The notes: a model not told the origin generated them from the sequence alone. A stretch of DNA of 64,000 bases from JAVVEG01 sp041751425 (GCA_041751425.1 JBGSXL010000008.1:184783-248782); one strand, 5' to 3'; shown: positions 47,793 through 58,246, numbered from the stretch's first letter. Program-made: numbers and translations.

Positions 47793-50645
47793 ATGGACAA
47801 GATAACTATCAGAGGGGCAAGAACCCACAATCTGAAAAATATCAACCTGACTATCCCCAGAGACAAGCTGGTAGTCATCACCGGATTGTCCGGCTCGGGC
47901 AAGTCCTCTCTGGCTTTCGACACGCTGTATGCGGAGGGTCAGCGCCGCTATGTGGAATCCCTGTCTACGTATGCACGGCAGTTTCTGTCCATGATGGACA
48001 AACCGGACATTGACCATATCGAGGGTCTGTCTCCGGCCATCTCCATCGAACAGAAGTCCACCTCTCATAACCCACGTTCCACGGTAGGTACGATTACCGA
48101 AATATACGACTACCTGCGCCTCCTGTTTGCCAGAGTCGGCGAGCCCTTCTGTCCGGAGCATCACAGAAAACTGGAAGCACAGACTGTCAGCCAGATGGTT
48201 GATCAGGTGTTGGCGCTGCCGGAGGGCAGCAAGGTGATGGTGTTGGCGCCTGTGGTACGCAACCGCAAGGGCGAGCATGTACATGTTTTCAATGAACTGA
48301 AGTCCGGCGGCTATATCCGTGCCCGCGTGAATGGCCTGGTGACGGAACTGGACTATCCGCCAGAATTGGAGAAGAACAAGAAGCACAACATCGAAGTCGT
48401 CGTCGACCGTCTCAAGATTCGCGCTGACATGCAGCAGAGACTGGCAGAGAGTTTCGAGACGGCGCTGCAACTGGCTGATGGCATGGCGATAGTAGCTTTC
48501 ATGGACGAGGCCTATCAGGCGAAAGAGGAGATGATTTTTTCGTCACGTTTCGCCTGCCCGATTTGCGGACACAGTATCAGCGAACTGGAACCACGTCTGT
48601 TCTCGTTCAACAATCCGGCGGGCGCCTGTGGTACTTGCGATGGCTTGGGGTTGAAGCAATTTTTCGATGAGAAACGCATAGTCACCGATACATCTTTGTC
48701 ACTGGCCGAGGGCGCCATCCGCGGATGGGACAGACGCAATTTCTATTATTTTCAAATGCTCAATTCGCTGGCTGACCATTACGGTTTCGCTGTGGACACA
48801 CCCTTAGAGGCACTCAGTAAAAAACATCAGGACATCGTGCTGCGCGGCAGCCGTGGTGAAGCGATAGATTTTCGCTTCTTGAATGATCGCGGCGACAGCA
48901 CAATCCGCAGACATGCCTTTGAAGGCATACTGCCCAATATGGAACGCCGTTATCGTGAGACTGAGTCTACGATGGTGCGCGAAGATCTCTCCAAGTATCT
49001 CAGCTCGCAGGCATGTCCGGACTGCGAAGGCACGCGCTTGAAATCCGACGCCCGTCATGTCTATATCAACGACATGACTTTGCCAGCCATTACCAGCATG
49101 ACGATTGCACATGCTGCCGAGTATTTTCAAACGCTGCAATTAAGTGGATCACGCGCTACCATTGCTGAAAAAATTCTCAAGGAATTACAGGAACGATTAC
49201 GCTTTCTGATCGACGTGGGTCTCAATTATCTTACTCTGAGTCGCGGTGCAGACACCTTGTCCGGCGGTGAAGCACAACGCATTCGTCTGGCCAGTCAGAT
49301 TGGTGCGGGACTGGTGGGCGTTCTCTATATTCTGGATGAACCGTCGATCGGTCTGCATCAGCGTGATAACGACCGCTTATTAAAAACGCTGTTTCATTTG
49401 CGCGATATTGGCAATACGGTAATCGTGGTTGAACACGACGAGGATGCGATTCGCAGTGCGGATCACATTATTGATATAGGGCCGGGTGCCGGCGTGCACG
49501 GCGGTCATATTGTTGCGCAGGGACTTGTGCAGGATATTATCGATGCCCCCGACTCGCTGACGGGCAAATATCTTTCCGGCGAAAAGAAAATAGATATTCC
49601 GGGTAAACGTCATCCTGTCAACAAGAAGAAAATACTCTCTTTGCAAGGTGCCACAGGAAACAACCTGAGAAATCTGACACTGGAGATTCCGCTTGGATTG
49701 TTCACCTGTGTGACCGGCGTATCCGGATCAGGCAAATCGACACTCATCAATAATACACTTTACCCATTGGCTGCTACTCGACTGAACGGAGCCACCACGC
49801 TAAACGCAGCGCCTTATGAAAGTATCGATGGCCTGCAATTGCTGGACAAGGTAGTGGATATCGATCAGAGCCCGATCGGTAGAACACCGCGTTCGAACCC
49901 TGCTACTTACACTGGCATCTTTACGCCAGTGCGCGAATTATTTGCCGGTACGCAGGAGGCACGCGCACGCGGTTACACACCGGGCCGTTTTAGTTTCAAT
50001 GTCAAAGGCGGACGCTGCGAGGCCTGTCAGGGCGATGGCGTTGTCAAAGTTGAAATGCATTTCCTGCCTGACGTTTACGTGTCCTGTGATATTTGTCATG
50101 GCAAGCGCTACAACCGCGAAACCTTAGAGGTAAAGTACAAGGGCAAGAATATCAGCGAGGTTCTGGAGATGACTATTGAAGACGCACGGGCATTCTTTGA
50201 TCCGGTACCGGTGATCGCGCGGAAACTGCAGACACTGATGGAAGTCGGACTGTCGTATATCTGTCTGGGTCAGGCGGCAACTACATTGTCCGGTGGTGAA
50301 GCACAGCGCGTGAAACTGGCGCGCGAACTCTCCAAGCGGGATACCGGCCAAACGCTTTATATTCTGGACGAACCGACAACCGGTTTACATTTCGAAGACA
50401 TAAAACAATTGTTGACTGTGTTGCACAGATTGCGTGATCAGGGCAATACCGTGGTCGTCATCGAACACAACCTGGATGTGATAAAAACCGCAGACTGGAT
50501 AGTCGATCTGGGGCCTGAAGGTGGCAGTGGCGGTGGCGAGATTATTGCCGAAGGGACACCGGAACAGGTGGCACAGAACAAGGCATCATATACCGGGCAT
50601 TATCTGGGCCGGTTATTGCTGCTAAAGCAGAAGAAATCTGCCTGA
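47793..50645 (+). CDS. uvrA: Excinuclease ABC subunit A
   Basis: UvrA is the damage-recognition ATPase of nucleotide excision repair. Two ABC modules are present, with Walker A GLSGSGKSS and GVSGSGKST and signature sequences LSGGEAQRIRLA and LSGGEAQRVKLA. Zinc sites are made by CPICGH with CGTCDG, and CEACQG with CDICHG. An upstream in-frame start exists at 47751, but MDKITIRGARTHNLKNI at 47793 is the standard N-terminus. The protein has about 950 residues. The intergenic region to ssb has no clear LexA box. Confidence 0.96.
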   Translation: MDKITIRGARTHNLKNINLTIPRDKLVVITGLSGSGKSSLAFDTLYAEGQRRYVESLSTYARQFLSMMDKPDIDHIEGLSPAISIEQKSTSHNPRSTVGTITEIYDYLRLLFARVGEPFCPEHHRKLEAQTVSQMVDQVLALPEGSKVMVLAPVVRNRKGEHVHVFNELKSGGYIRARVNGLVTELDYPPELEKNKKHNIEVVVDRLKIRADMQQRLAESFETALQLADGMAIVAFMDEAYQAKEEMIFSSRFACPICGHSISELEPRLFSFNNPAGACGTCDGLGLKQFFDEKRIVTDTSLSLAEGAIRGWDRRNFYYFQMLNSLADHYGFAVDTPLEALSKKHQDIVLRGSRGEAIDFRFLNDRGDSTIRRHAFEGILPNMERRYRETESTMVREDLSKYLSSQACPDCEGTRLKSDARHVYINDMTLPAITSMTIAHAAEYFQTLQLSGSRATIAEKILKELQERLRFLIDVGLNYLTLSRGADTLSGGEAQRIRLASQIGAGLVGVLYILDEPSIGLHQRDNDRLLKTLFHLRDIGNTVIVVEHDEDAIRSADHIIDIGPGAGVHGGHIVAQGLVQDIIDAPDSLTGKYLSGEKKIDIPGKRHPVNKKKILSLQGATGNNLRNLTLEIPLGLFTCVTGVSGSGKSTLINNTLYPLAATRLNGATTLNAAPYESIDGLQLLDKVVDIDQSPIGRTPRSNPATYTGIFTPVRELFAGTQEARARGYTPGRFSFNVKGGRCEACQGDGVVKVEMHFLPDVYVSCDICHGKRYNRETLEVKYKGKNISEVLEMTIEDARAFFDPVPVIARKLQTLMEVGLSYICLGQAATTLSGGEAQRVKLARELSKRDTGQTLYILDEPTTGLHFEDIKQLLTVLHRLRDQGNTVVVIEHNLDVIKTADWIVDLGPEGGSGGGEIIAEGTPEQVAQNKASYTGHYLGRLLLLKQKKSA

Positions 50646-50768
50646 GAACCACGCAGGGTCGGTCGCGAAGAAGAGGATTAAGAGGAGCAGTAGCCACCTG
50701 TCCCAATCTAGCCAATATCAACCAGACACGGCATACTTTGCTTCCCCCCCCTTGAGAGGTTTTACGTT

Positions 50769-52451
50769 GTGACAAAATTACCTGTGTGCCTGATTGCAGT
50801 TTTAAGTTACGGCTGGATGACGACAGTTTATGCTCAGGCTCCCTGTGAACCCGCCGACATGGTGCTGCACAACACCACTATCTACACGGCCAATGATGCC
50901 CAATGGACAGCCGAGGCTGTTGCCACCTTGGGTGATCGCATTATTTTCGTCGGCAGTAATGAGGATGCTGCCCGCTATATGTGTGGCACGGCCAATATCA
51001 TTGACATGGCCGGCAGGACGGTATTCGCTGGTTTCACTGACAGTCATCAGCATCTGGAAGGCGTTGGGAGACGCACCAAAACCCTGAGCCTGTTCGGCAT
51101 CCCGACACTCGCACAGACGGTGCAGACGATTGCTGACTGGGCCGCAACAATACCAGCAGGCGACTGGGTACAGGGGCGAGGCTGGATCGAACGCGAATGG
51201 ACCGACGAGCAGCGCTTTCTGAACAAGTACGATGTCGATCCGTTTACTGCGGACAAGCCGCTGTTCATGCCGCGTGCCGATGGTGTGTCCGCTCTGGTGA
51301 ATTCGAAAGCGATGGAGTTGGCTGGCGTTACCCGTGATACGCCAGACCCGGAAGGTGGCCGTTTCGAACGCGATCTGGATGGCACGCCTAACGGCTATGT
51401 GCTGGCCAATGCGATGAATGTATTCAGAGCGATTCTGCCTCCGGAAACCGATGCGTATCTGAAGGACAATCTCGAGCGGGGGCTACAGGCCAATGCAGCG
51501 CTGGGCTGGACTCAGACTCAGGATGCCGGCATGTCTTACCGGTTGGTCGAACTGATGAAGCAAATCCATCGCGAAGGCAACATGACGCATCGTGTGTATG
51601 CTGCCGTGCCAGTCAACGAAGCAGCGACCATGATCGAGCGCGGGCGGGAAAAAACTGGCGATGACCTGTTCGATGTGCGCGGCATTAAGGTCTTCATCGA
51701 TGGCACGTTGGGGTCACGTGGTGCGGCCCTGATCGAAAACTACTCCGATGCAGATCATAATGGCTTCATGAATCGCACAACTAAGGAAGAGTTGGTGCCA
51801 ATACTGCACGAAGCACTACGCAAAGGTATCCAGATTGAAACTCATGTGATCGGTGACCGGGCGGTGCGCTCACTGCTGGACTGGTACGAGGAAGCTTACG
51901 CCGCAGTGCCGAGAACAGAATGGGCCAGCACCGATCTGCGCTGGCGCATGGAACACGCTCAGATCATCCCCCCGGTTGATCAGCAGCGGTTTGTTGAACT
52001 GGGCGTACTGCCCTCGATGCAACCGAGCCACGGTATCGGAGATCTGAATTTCGCGCCTGATCGATTGGGTGCAGACCGGCTGGCTTATGCCTATCCGTGG
52101 CAGCAACTGGTCGACCGGGGGTTGATGATCCTGGCCGGCTCTGATGCGCCTGTGGAAGAAGGCGATCCGCGCATAGAATTCTATGCTGCCGTGGCGCGCA
52201 AACGGCTGGATGGTACATCGGGTCCCGGCTGGCATCCGGAATTGGCGGTATCCCGGGAGACGGCATTGAAAATGCTGACGATCTGGCCTGCCTATGGCGC
52301 TTTCCAGGAAAATCTGCGCGGCTCCGTTGAAGTGGGTAAATATGCGGACTTCACCGTGTTCGATAGTGATTTGATGACGATTCCGGAAGCGGACATTTTG
52401 AACAGTCAAAATGTCATGACCATCGTGGGTGGACGGATCACTTACCAGTAA
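50769..52451 (+). CDS. Exported amidohydrolase family protein (YtcJ-like)
   Basis: This 560-residue protein starts with a signal peptide (1–22, LIAVLSYGWMTTVYAQA). The amidohydrolase fold follows, with the metal-binding DSHQH (H93 and H95), ETHVIGD, MEHAQII and GSDAPVEEGDPR. The last two give a further histidine and the catalytic aspartate. Members of the YtcJ/Amidohydro_3 group hydrolyse amides or related bonds, often with unknown substrates. The start is GTG with GAGAGG upstream. It converges on the quinoprotein gene. Confidence 0.88.
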   Translation: MTKLPVCLIAVLSYGWMTTVYAQAPCEPADMVLHNTTIYTANDAQWTAEAVATLGDRIIFVGSNEDAARYMCGTANIIDMAGRTVFAGFTDSHQHLEGVGRRTKTLSLFGIPTLAQTVQTIADWAATIPAGDWVQGRGWIEREWTDEQRFLNKYDVDPFTADKPLFMPRADGVSALVNSKAMELAGVTRDTPDPEGGRFERDLDGTPNGYVLANAMNVFRAILPPETDAYLKDNLERGLQANAALGWTQTQDAGMSYRLVELMKQIHREGNMTHRVYAAVPVNEAATMIERGREKTGDDLFDVRGIKVFIDGTLGSRGAALIENYSDADHNGFMNRTTKEELVPILHEALRKGIQIETHVIGDRAVRSLLDWYEEAYAAVPRTEWASTDLRWRMEHAQIIPPVDQQRFVELGVLPSMQPSHGIGDLNFAPDRLGADRLAYAYPWQQLVDRGLMILAGSDAPVEEGDPRIEFYAAVARKRLDGTSGPGWHPELAVSRETALKMLTIWPAYGAFQENLRGSVEVGKYADFTVFDSDLMTIPEADILNSQNVMTIVGGRITYQ

Positions 52452-52478
52452 TTTGCTGAACCTACACCCAGCCCCCAA

Positions 52479-54707
52479 TCACAGATTGGGAGCGTTCGGC
52501 TGCCCCGCAACTTCTGCCGCCAGTTGTAACAGATAAGCTCTGATGTGTTCAGTTTCCTCGGCTCCGATATCAGCGGCAAAACCAACCATTCCCCGGTCCG
52601 CCAGCACACCATCAAGCACTATGGATGAGAACACGCCGGGGTCGGTAATTGCGCCGGAGAAGCGCAAGTCCGGAATCGGTCCGGCAGTCATCGCCATCGG
52701 TGCGTGACACACCAGACAGTAGGCGCCGTAAAGTATGCCACCTGTCGCTACATCACCGGCGCTGCTTACACCGGCCAAGTCAAGTGGTACAGGTTGCACT
52801 ATTTCCACTTCTGGCAACGTCAGATCAGCCCCCAGTTTGAAAGCAATCAATCGACCATTGCGTTGGCGTGGAACGGCACCCGACAACAGCCCCATGGTTA
52901 CTGGAATGGCACCACCCTGCCCGGCTAATGCCAACACATATTGTTCGCCATCTAATTCATAGGTGACAGGTCCACCGAGTATCGCGTCGCCAACAGGATG
53001 CGACCAGAAGCGTTCGCCGTTCACGGTGCTGTAAGCGTTGAAAAGACCATCAACTGAGCCCTGGAAAACCAGATTGCCTCCTGTGGCTAATGTGCCGCTA
53101 TTACCCAGAAATGGGTAATCGACTCGCCAGACTTCCTGCTGCGTTACCGGGTCCCATGCCAACAGGCTGGAGGGCGGCAGAGCGAGCGCGCGAGCTTCTG
53201 CCTCGGGATTACGCGGTGCACCCGGATCCGCATCCAGACCAAGATTCCAGCCTACCTGTTGTTTGACGAATTCCTCAGGATTAGAGTAAAGATAAGAAGT
53301 GTTCTGAGTAGGGATATACACCAGACCAGTGGCCTGATCACGTGACATGGGGTACCAGTTATGCCCGCCAAGAGGGCCAGGTATCACTATTGTAGGATCG
53401 CGTTCGTAGCGAGCACCTTCTACTTCCAGAGGACGGCCTGTAACCGGGTCGAGACCCATCGCCCAATTCATTTCCACGTAGTTGTTGCCGGATATGAACT
53501 CACCAGTGGCACGGTCAATCACATAGAAGAAGCCATTCTTCGGCGCCTGCATAATGACCTGCCTCATCTGTCCGTCAATCTGCAGATCCGCCAGAATCAT
53601 GTGCTGTGTTGCTGTGTAATCCCAGGACTCTGCGGGCGTGGTCTGGAAGTGCCAGACGTATTCGCCGGTGTCCGGGCGCAGGGCAACTATTGAAGACAGG
53701 AACAAGTTGTCGCCCTGCCCGTCAGAGCGAATCTCGTGATTCCACGGACTGCCATTGCCCACACCGATATAAAGCAAATTCAATTCCGGATCGTGTGCCA
53801 TGGAGTCCCACACGGTGCCGCCGCCACCCACGTTCCACCAGTCACCGGCCCAGGTCTCAGCGGCCATCTCCATCGCAGGACTTTCAAATCCGTTAGCGGG
53901 GTTACCTGGCACGGTATAAAAACGCCAGTCCATCGCACCAGTATCGGCATCATAAGCAGATACATAGCCGCGCACACCCAGCTCACCACCGCCATTGCCA
54001 ATCATCACTCTGCCATCTACGACACGTGGCGCCCCGGTAATGGTGTAGCGTTGTTCAGGATCAGCAGTCACTGTTGACCAAACCTCGTCGCCTGTCTCTC
54101 TGTCCAGCGCGATCAGACGGCCATCTATCGTTCCCAGAAATACTTTATCGCCCCAGGCAGCCATGCCCCGGTTTACAACATCGCAGCAGGCATTAACGCC
54201 GTAGCGTCGTGGCACCTCGGGGTCGTAGCGCCATATCTCCTCGCCGGTACGGGCATCAACAGCAAAAGCCTTGCTCCACGCGGATGTAAAGTAGACGGTG
54301 CCATCTATAACCAATGGTGTTGCTTCCTGACCGCGGTCGGTATCCAGGTCGAAATACCAGGCGACACCCAGATCACTGACCGTCTGGGAATTGATCTGAG
54401 TCAGCGGGCTGAAGCGGTCTTCGGCATAAGTGCGGCCATGCGTAAGCCAATCGGCATTATTATTCGCCGCCGCTTCGATACGCTGCGCTGTTACAGGTCG
54501 TAGCGCGCTATCGCGCTGTTCGCTCGCAGACGATGCGACTGTCGCCGGAGTATCAGTAGATTCGCCGGAACAAGCCGCGAAAGTGATTAGAATTGTGGAG
54601 GCCAGCAGACCGGTCAGCACCCGCCGCCGCATACGGGTCGCTGATAGATCTATATGTGCTTTGACGGATTCGTTCTGCGATTCGGCGGGGAATTTTCTTA
54701 TTGTCAT
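52479..54707 (-). CDS. PQQ-dependent quinohaemoprotein alcohol dehydrogenase (type II-like)
   Basis: The enzyme oxidises alcohols in the periplasm with PQQ and passes electrons through a C-terminal haem c (CLVCH). The beta-propeller has the adjacent cysteines NACCDVV, GNGSPWN, and the catalytic region SWDYTATQ. The residue two after the catalytic Asp is Thr, not the Asp of lanthanide enzymes, so calcium use is predicted. The start ATG 54707 follows GGAGG with 8 bases between. An in-frame ATG at 54803 would overlap the next gene. A lipobox-like LITFAAC gives C46. A small hairpin (CCCAATC/GATTGGG) spans the stop codon. No pqq genes are in the window. Confidence 0.92.
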   Translation of the reverse strand: MTIRKFPAESQNESVKAHIDLSATRMRRRVLTGLLASTILITFAACSGESTDTPATVASSASEQRDSALRPVTAQRIEAAANNNADWLTHGRTYAEDRFSPLTQINSQTVSDLGVAWYFDLDTDRGQEATPLVIDGTVYFTSAWSKAFAVDARTGEEIWRYDPEVPRRYGVNACCDVVNRGMAAWGDKVFLGTIDGRLIALDRETGDEVWSTVTADPEQRYTITGAPRVVDGRVMIGNGGGELGVRGYVSAYDADTGAMDWRFYTVPGNPANGFESPAMEMAAETWAGDWWNVGGGGTVWDSMAHDPELNLLYIGVGNGSPWNHEIRSDGQGDNLFLSSIVALRPDTGEYVWHFQTTPAESWDYTATQHMILADLQIDGQMRQVIMQAPKNGFFYVIDRATGEFISGNNYVEMNWAMGLDPVTGRPLEVEGARYERDPTIVIPGPLGGHNWYPMSRDQATGLVYIPTQNTSYLYSNPEEFVKQQVGWNLGLDADPGAPRNPEAEARALALPPSSLLAWDPVTQQEVWRVDYPFLGNSGTLATGGNLVFQGSVDGLFNAYSTVNGERFWSHPVGDAILGGPVTYELDGEQYVLALAGQGGAIPVTMGLLSGAVPRQRNGRLIAFKLGADLTLPEVEIVQPVPLDLAGVSSAGDVATGGILYGAYCLVCHAPMAMTAGPIPDLRFSGAITDPGVFSSIVLDGVLADRGMVGFAADIGAEETEHIRAYLLQLAAEVAGQPNAPNL

Positions 54708-54792
54708 TCTGGCGTACCTCCGAGAAATTCTGCGTTTCATACTTTTGTAACGAGAATAAACATCGGAATTGGCAAACGCAACTATTGCTGGC

Positions 54793-55524
54793 TTATTTAG
54801 CAACAGCCTGGATACGTACCGTCAGAGTGACTTCCGTTTCACCCGCTTCCGCGGAAGGTGCACTCATCTCCAGAGAAAGTGATGCTCGGGCATCCCGCAT
54901 CATCACCGGGCTACCATAGTTCATGGGGCTGTCTACATCCAGTACCGCAATATCGATATCGGTCTTGCCCATCGCTCGACCTGCGCGCTCCGCATTCGCC
55001 GTGGCGCGGCTGATAGCTGATTCCAGCATGGTGTCACGCACCTCGTCGGATTTCTCCTGACTTAATTGATAAGTCAGTTGATCCATCAGTAACCCCATCC
55101 CCTGCAAGCGACCAGCCAGTTCCAGCAATGCGTCAGCATCCTGGCTTTCCAGAGTCAGGCTTTGTGTGCCACGCCAGATGTTGTCTGCCCGACCACCCTG
55201 TGGCTGATTATTGTACTGGTACACCGAGTAATAGCCGGTAGCCACCTTCACCTCACTGACTTCGCGGGCAATTCGCAGCGCCTCCTCCATGCCGTTATTG
55301 ATGCGATTCTGCACTACCTGCGCATCACGATCATCAACCTCTATGCGCAGACTTGCGATCAGAACATCCTGCTGCACTTTCACGCGCTCGGTCACAGATA
55401 AGGTAATCAACGTCTGTCCTTCGGGCAGCAGGTTGATGTTCTGCGCGAAAGCTGTCCCGGAGAGTGCGAAAATGGTAATGCATAAGGCTGTTGTTCTTAG
55501 ATAAACAAAGGATTTCGACTTCAT
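54793..55524 (-). CDS. SIMPL domain (DUF541) periplasmic protein
   Basis: The protein starts MKSKSFVYLRTTALCITIFALSG, a signal peptide with cleavage after AFA. The mature part of about 215 residues has the SIMPL (DUF541) pattern: ITLSVTERVKVQQDVLIASLRIEVDD, YQYNNQPQGGRADNIWRGTQSLTLE, LTYQLSQEKSDEVRD and ERAGRAMG. These proteins form oligomeric rings in the periplasm and are linked to oxidative stress in some species. AAGGAG lies 7 bases before the ATG at 55524, better than the upstream in-frame ATG at 55650. It is 85 bases upstream of the quinoprotein gene. Confidence 0.88.
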   Translation of the reverse strand: MKSKSFVYLRTTALCITIFALSGTAFAQNINLLPEGQTLITLSVTERVKVQQDVLIASLRIEVDDRDAQVVQNRINNGMEEALRIAREVSEVKVATGYYSVYQYNNQPQGGRADNIWRGTQSLTLESQDADALLELAGRLQGMGLLMDQLTYQLSQEKSDEVRDTMLESAISRATANAERAGRAMGKTDIDIAVLDVDSPMNYGSPVMMRDARASLSLEMSAPSAEAGETEVTLTVRIQAVAK

Positions 55525-55701
55525 GAGAAAACTCCTTCTAGGCAAGCCCGCAAGCGACATACCAATATCGCAAACTAAAGCATGGACGCGAATTAAGTGA
55601 ATACAGTCGTTAGTCGCAGGCAACTCGCGAATTAGTTCTATTCTACGCACAATTTAGTGACAACTGTGGCTTCGCAGTAGCAGGTGCTTTAAATTAACCA
55701 C

Positions 55702-56376
55702 ATGACAGCCTCCAAACTCGCGTGTGTGCAACTATCGGAAAACGCCTTGTTGCTTAGCGCAGCAAACAAGGCAGACCTGCCAACACAACGAAAAATCTGG
55801 CAACTGACTGAATTGCTGAGCGAATCTGCTTTAGCGACTGAATCTTTGCAGGAAATCGTGCCCGGTATGGGGAACCTGTTGATATGCAGCAGGCATGGCC
55901 ATAACGATAACCTGCCCGAGATATCTGAATGGCTGCAGCAAACCTGGCAGCAATTGTCGACAAATGACAAGCCTGCCCAGCGTTCTGCCAACACAATCAT
56001 CATCCCGGTGTCCTATGGCGGGGATGCAGGACCAGACCTGGCGCAAGTGGCAGATCATTGCGGCCTGAGCGAAGCCGATGTTATCGCCCGCCACAGCGCA
56101 GTGTACTACCACGTCTATTGCCTCGGCTTTCAGGCCGGTTTCGCCTATCTTGGTGGTCTTGATTCCGCGTTGACCATTCCGCGCATGCAGACTCCCAGCC
56201 TGCAGGTTGCAGCCGGTTCAGTCGCTATTGGTGGCAAGCAGACAGGTATTTATCCAGCAGCATCACCCGGGGGTTGGCATGTCATCGGGCACACGTCGAA
56301 GCGGCTGTTTGATATAGAAAACTCGTCACCGTGTCTGTTGAAACCTGGTGACCGGGTTAAATTTGAACCTTTGTGA
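55702..56376 (+). CDS. pxpB: 5-oxoprolinase subunit PxpB
   Basis: PxpB is one of three subunits that open 5-oxoproline (pyroglutamate) to glutamate with ATP. The fold is that of allophanate hydrolase subunit 1 (KipI-like), shown by IPVSYGGDAGPDLAQVADHCGLS, FQAGFAYLGGLD, PRMQTPSLQVAAGSVAIGGKQTGIYP and SPGGWHVIGHT. The length of 224 residues is typical. pxpC follows at once; the in-frame stretch before its ATG overlaps the pxpB end. Confidence 0.93.
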   Translation: MTASKLACVQLSENALLLSAANKADLPTQRKIWQLTELLSESALATESLQEIVPGMGNLLICSRHGHNDNLPEISEWLQQTWQQLSTNDKPAQRSANTIIIPVSYGGDAGPDLAQVADHCGLSEADVIARHSAVYYHVYCLGFQAGFAYLGGLDSALTIPRMQTPSLQVAAGSVAIGGKQTGIYPAASPGGWHVIGHTSKRLFDIENSSPCLLKPGDRVKFEPL

Positions 56377-56398
56377 ATCTGAAAAACTGGCTTATAGC

Positions 56399-57379
56399 AT
56401 GATAGAAGTACTGAAGTGTGGCGCAATGACAACCGTACAGGACGCCGGGAGAGTGGGCTACCGCCACCTGGGAGTGGTGCGTGCCGGCGCGATGGATTGG
56501 CTTGTGTGCCAGCAGGCGAATCTATTACTGGCCAATGCGCCTGATGCTGCTGTTTTGGAACTCACATTAGGCCCTCTGCATCTGAAATTCCATCAGGACA
56601 GCGCTATCGTTCTGATGGGAGCAGACTTTGCTGCGCGCCTGCAACCTGCTGACAATGTTTCCACTCCAGCAGCGCTGAGCCCGGGTTTTATTCACGTTGT
56701 ACCAGCAGGCTCCATACTGACGATGAAACGAGCAGCACTGCCTGGCATGCGCGCTTTTCTGGCCATTGCGGGTGGGTTCGATGTGCCCGTTGTCATGGGT
56801 TCAAGAAGCACTGACACGAGCGCTGGATTCGGCGGATTCCAGGGACGGGATTTGCAGAAAGGAGACCGGCTTGTCGTTGGATCGCAAAACGAGCTCATAC
56901 GAAATCGCAGTTCGGGCGACAGTAAAACGCCAGGTATTCGACCACTGGCACCCGACTCGATTTTGCGTGCACTTCCCGGTCCCGATTACTCTGCGTTCAC
57001 CGAGCAAGCACAAGCGGATTTCTGGGATTCCGCCTGGCGTGTGAGTCCGAACAGCAATCGCATGGGTACGCGGCTCATCGGCAGTAAGCTGTCTCTGCTT
57101 GCTGATCTGGAACTCGCCTCAGCTGGCACCCTGCCCGGCCTTGTGCAGGTGCCACCGGACGGACAACCTATCATACTGGGATATGACGCCCAGACGGTTG
57201 GCGGATATCCTCGTATAGCCTGTGTAATTGCAGCCGATCTATGGCAACTGGCGTACATGCCCCCGGGCAGTACTCTGTATTTTCAACAGGTATCATTGCA
57301 GGAAGCCCACGCTGCGATGCACGATCAAGAACGCAAGCTGAGCCGATTGCAGGACTCACTGCGTAATATCACATGGTGA
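56399..57379 (+). CDS. pxpC: 5-oxoprolinase subunit PxpC
   Basis: PxpC (allophanate hydrolase subunit 2, KipA-like, biotin-carboxyltransferase-related fold) works with PxpB and PxpA. Markers are MIEVLKCGAMTTVQDAGRVGYRHLGV, AVLELTLGPLHL, the RAFLAIAGGFDVP block and VSPNSNRMGTRLIG. An earlier in-frame GTG at 56348 overlaps pxpB, but the family start MIEVLK lies at 56399. It lies between pxpB and pxpA in one direction, so the three are probably an operon. Confidence 0.92.
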   Translation: MIEVLKCGAMTTVQDAGRVGYRHLGVVRAGAMDWLVCQQANLLLANAPDAAVLELTLGPLHLKFHQDSAIVLMGADFAARLQPADNVSTPAALSPGFIHVVPAGSILTMKRAALPGMRAFLAIAGGFDVPVVMGSRSTDTSAGFGGFQGRDLQKGDRLVVGSQNELIRNRSSGDSKTPGIRPLAPDSILRALPGPDYSAFTEQAQADFWDSAWRVSPNSNRMGTRLIGSKLSLLADLELASAGTLPGLVQVPPDGQPIILGYDAQTVGGYPRIACVIAADLWQLAYMPPGSTLYFQQVSLQEAHAAMHDQERKLSRLQDSLRNITW

Positions 57380-57406
57380 AAAACTCATTCCCAACTGGAG
57401 GCATGA

Positions 57407-58147
57407 ATGCGCATTGATCTGAATGCAGATGTCGGCGAAGGCGGGATTTTTGATGAACAATTACTGCAGATTGTTTCCTCGGCAAACATCAGTTGCGGCG
57501 CTCATGCTGGCAATCGGGAAACCATCACAGCGGCTATTCAGTGGGCCATACAGAATAATGTGAGCATTGGCGCGCACCCATCTTATCCGGACAGGGCAGG
57601 ATTCGGTCGCCATGCCATGCACCTGAGCACTGTTGAACTTCGCAAGAGCATTCATGAACAATTGGAGCTTGTGCAGGATTTGACCATGGCAAACGGTGGC
57701 ACGCTGGTGCATGTGAAACCACACGGCGCTTTATACAACCAGGCTGCCGTCGATCTGGAACTGGCAACCGATCTGGTGGATATCGTTAAAGAGTTTAACA
57801 AGCAACTTAACATCGTTGCGCTCGCAGGCAGTGTGTTGCTGCAGGTTGCAGAAAAACAGGGAATGCGCGTTAAAGCAGAAGCGTTTACCGACCGACGTTA
57901 TTCAGCGGATGGAACGCTTGTGCCCCGGACTGACTCGCGCGCGATGATTCACGACACGCAGCAGGCAATCACCCAAAGCCTGCAATTGTTGCTAAGTGGC
58001 ACAATCACCAGCCTGCATGGTGATACTGTTCATCTGCATGCAGACACGCTTTGTTTGCACGGTGACAACCCGCAGGCACTGGTATTTGCGCAGCAACTTC
58101 GTAAAGCTTTTGAGCAGGCGGGCATTACCATCAGCGCACAACTTTGA
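57407..58147 (+). CDS. pxpA: 5-oxoprolinase subunit PxpA (LamB/YcsF family)
   Basis: This subunit carries the cyclase-opening chemistry of 5-oxoprolinase. The N-terminus MRIDLNADVGEG is the family signature. SSANISCGAHAGN, GAHPSYPDRAGFGRH and VKPHGALYNQAA contain metal and substrate residues. It has 246 residues, the usual size. GGAGG precedes the ATG. It completes the set pxpB–pxpC–pxpA for recycling pyroglutamate formed from glutamine or glutathione. Confidence 0.95.
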   Translation: MRIDLNADVGEGGIFDEQLLQIVSSANISCGAHAGNRETITAAIQWAIQNNVSIGAHPSYPDRAGFGRHAMHLSTVELRKSIHEQLELVQDLTMANGGTLVHVKPHGALYNQAAVDLELATDLVDIVKEFNKQLNIVALAGSVLLQVAEKQGMRVKAEAFTDRRYSADGTLVPRTDSRAMIHDTQQAITQSLQLLLSGTITSLHGDTVHLHADTLCLHGDNPQALVFAQQLRKAFEQAGITISAQL

Positions 58148-58246
58148 TCTGTAACAACTGCCGGTACGCTTATATTTGCAATACTTGTAACTGCACTTTG
58201 CAACATATAATCAGTGACAGTTCACGAACCACACTTGGAGAAGTTG

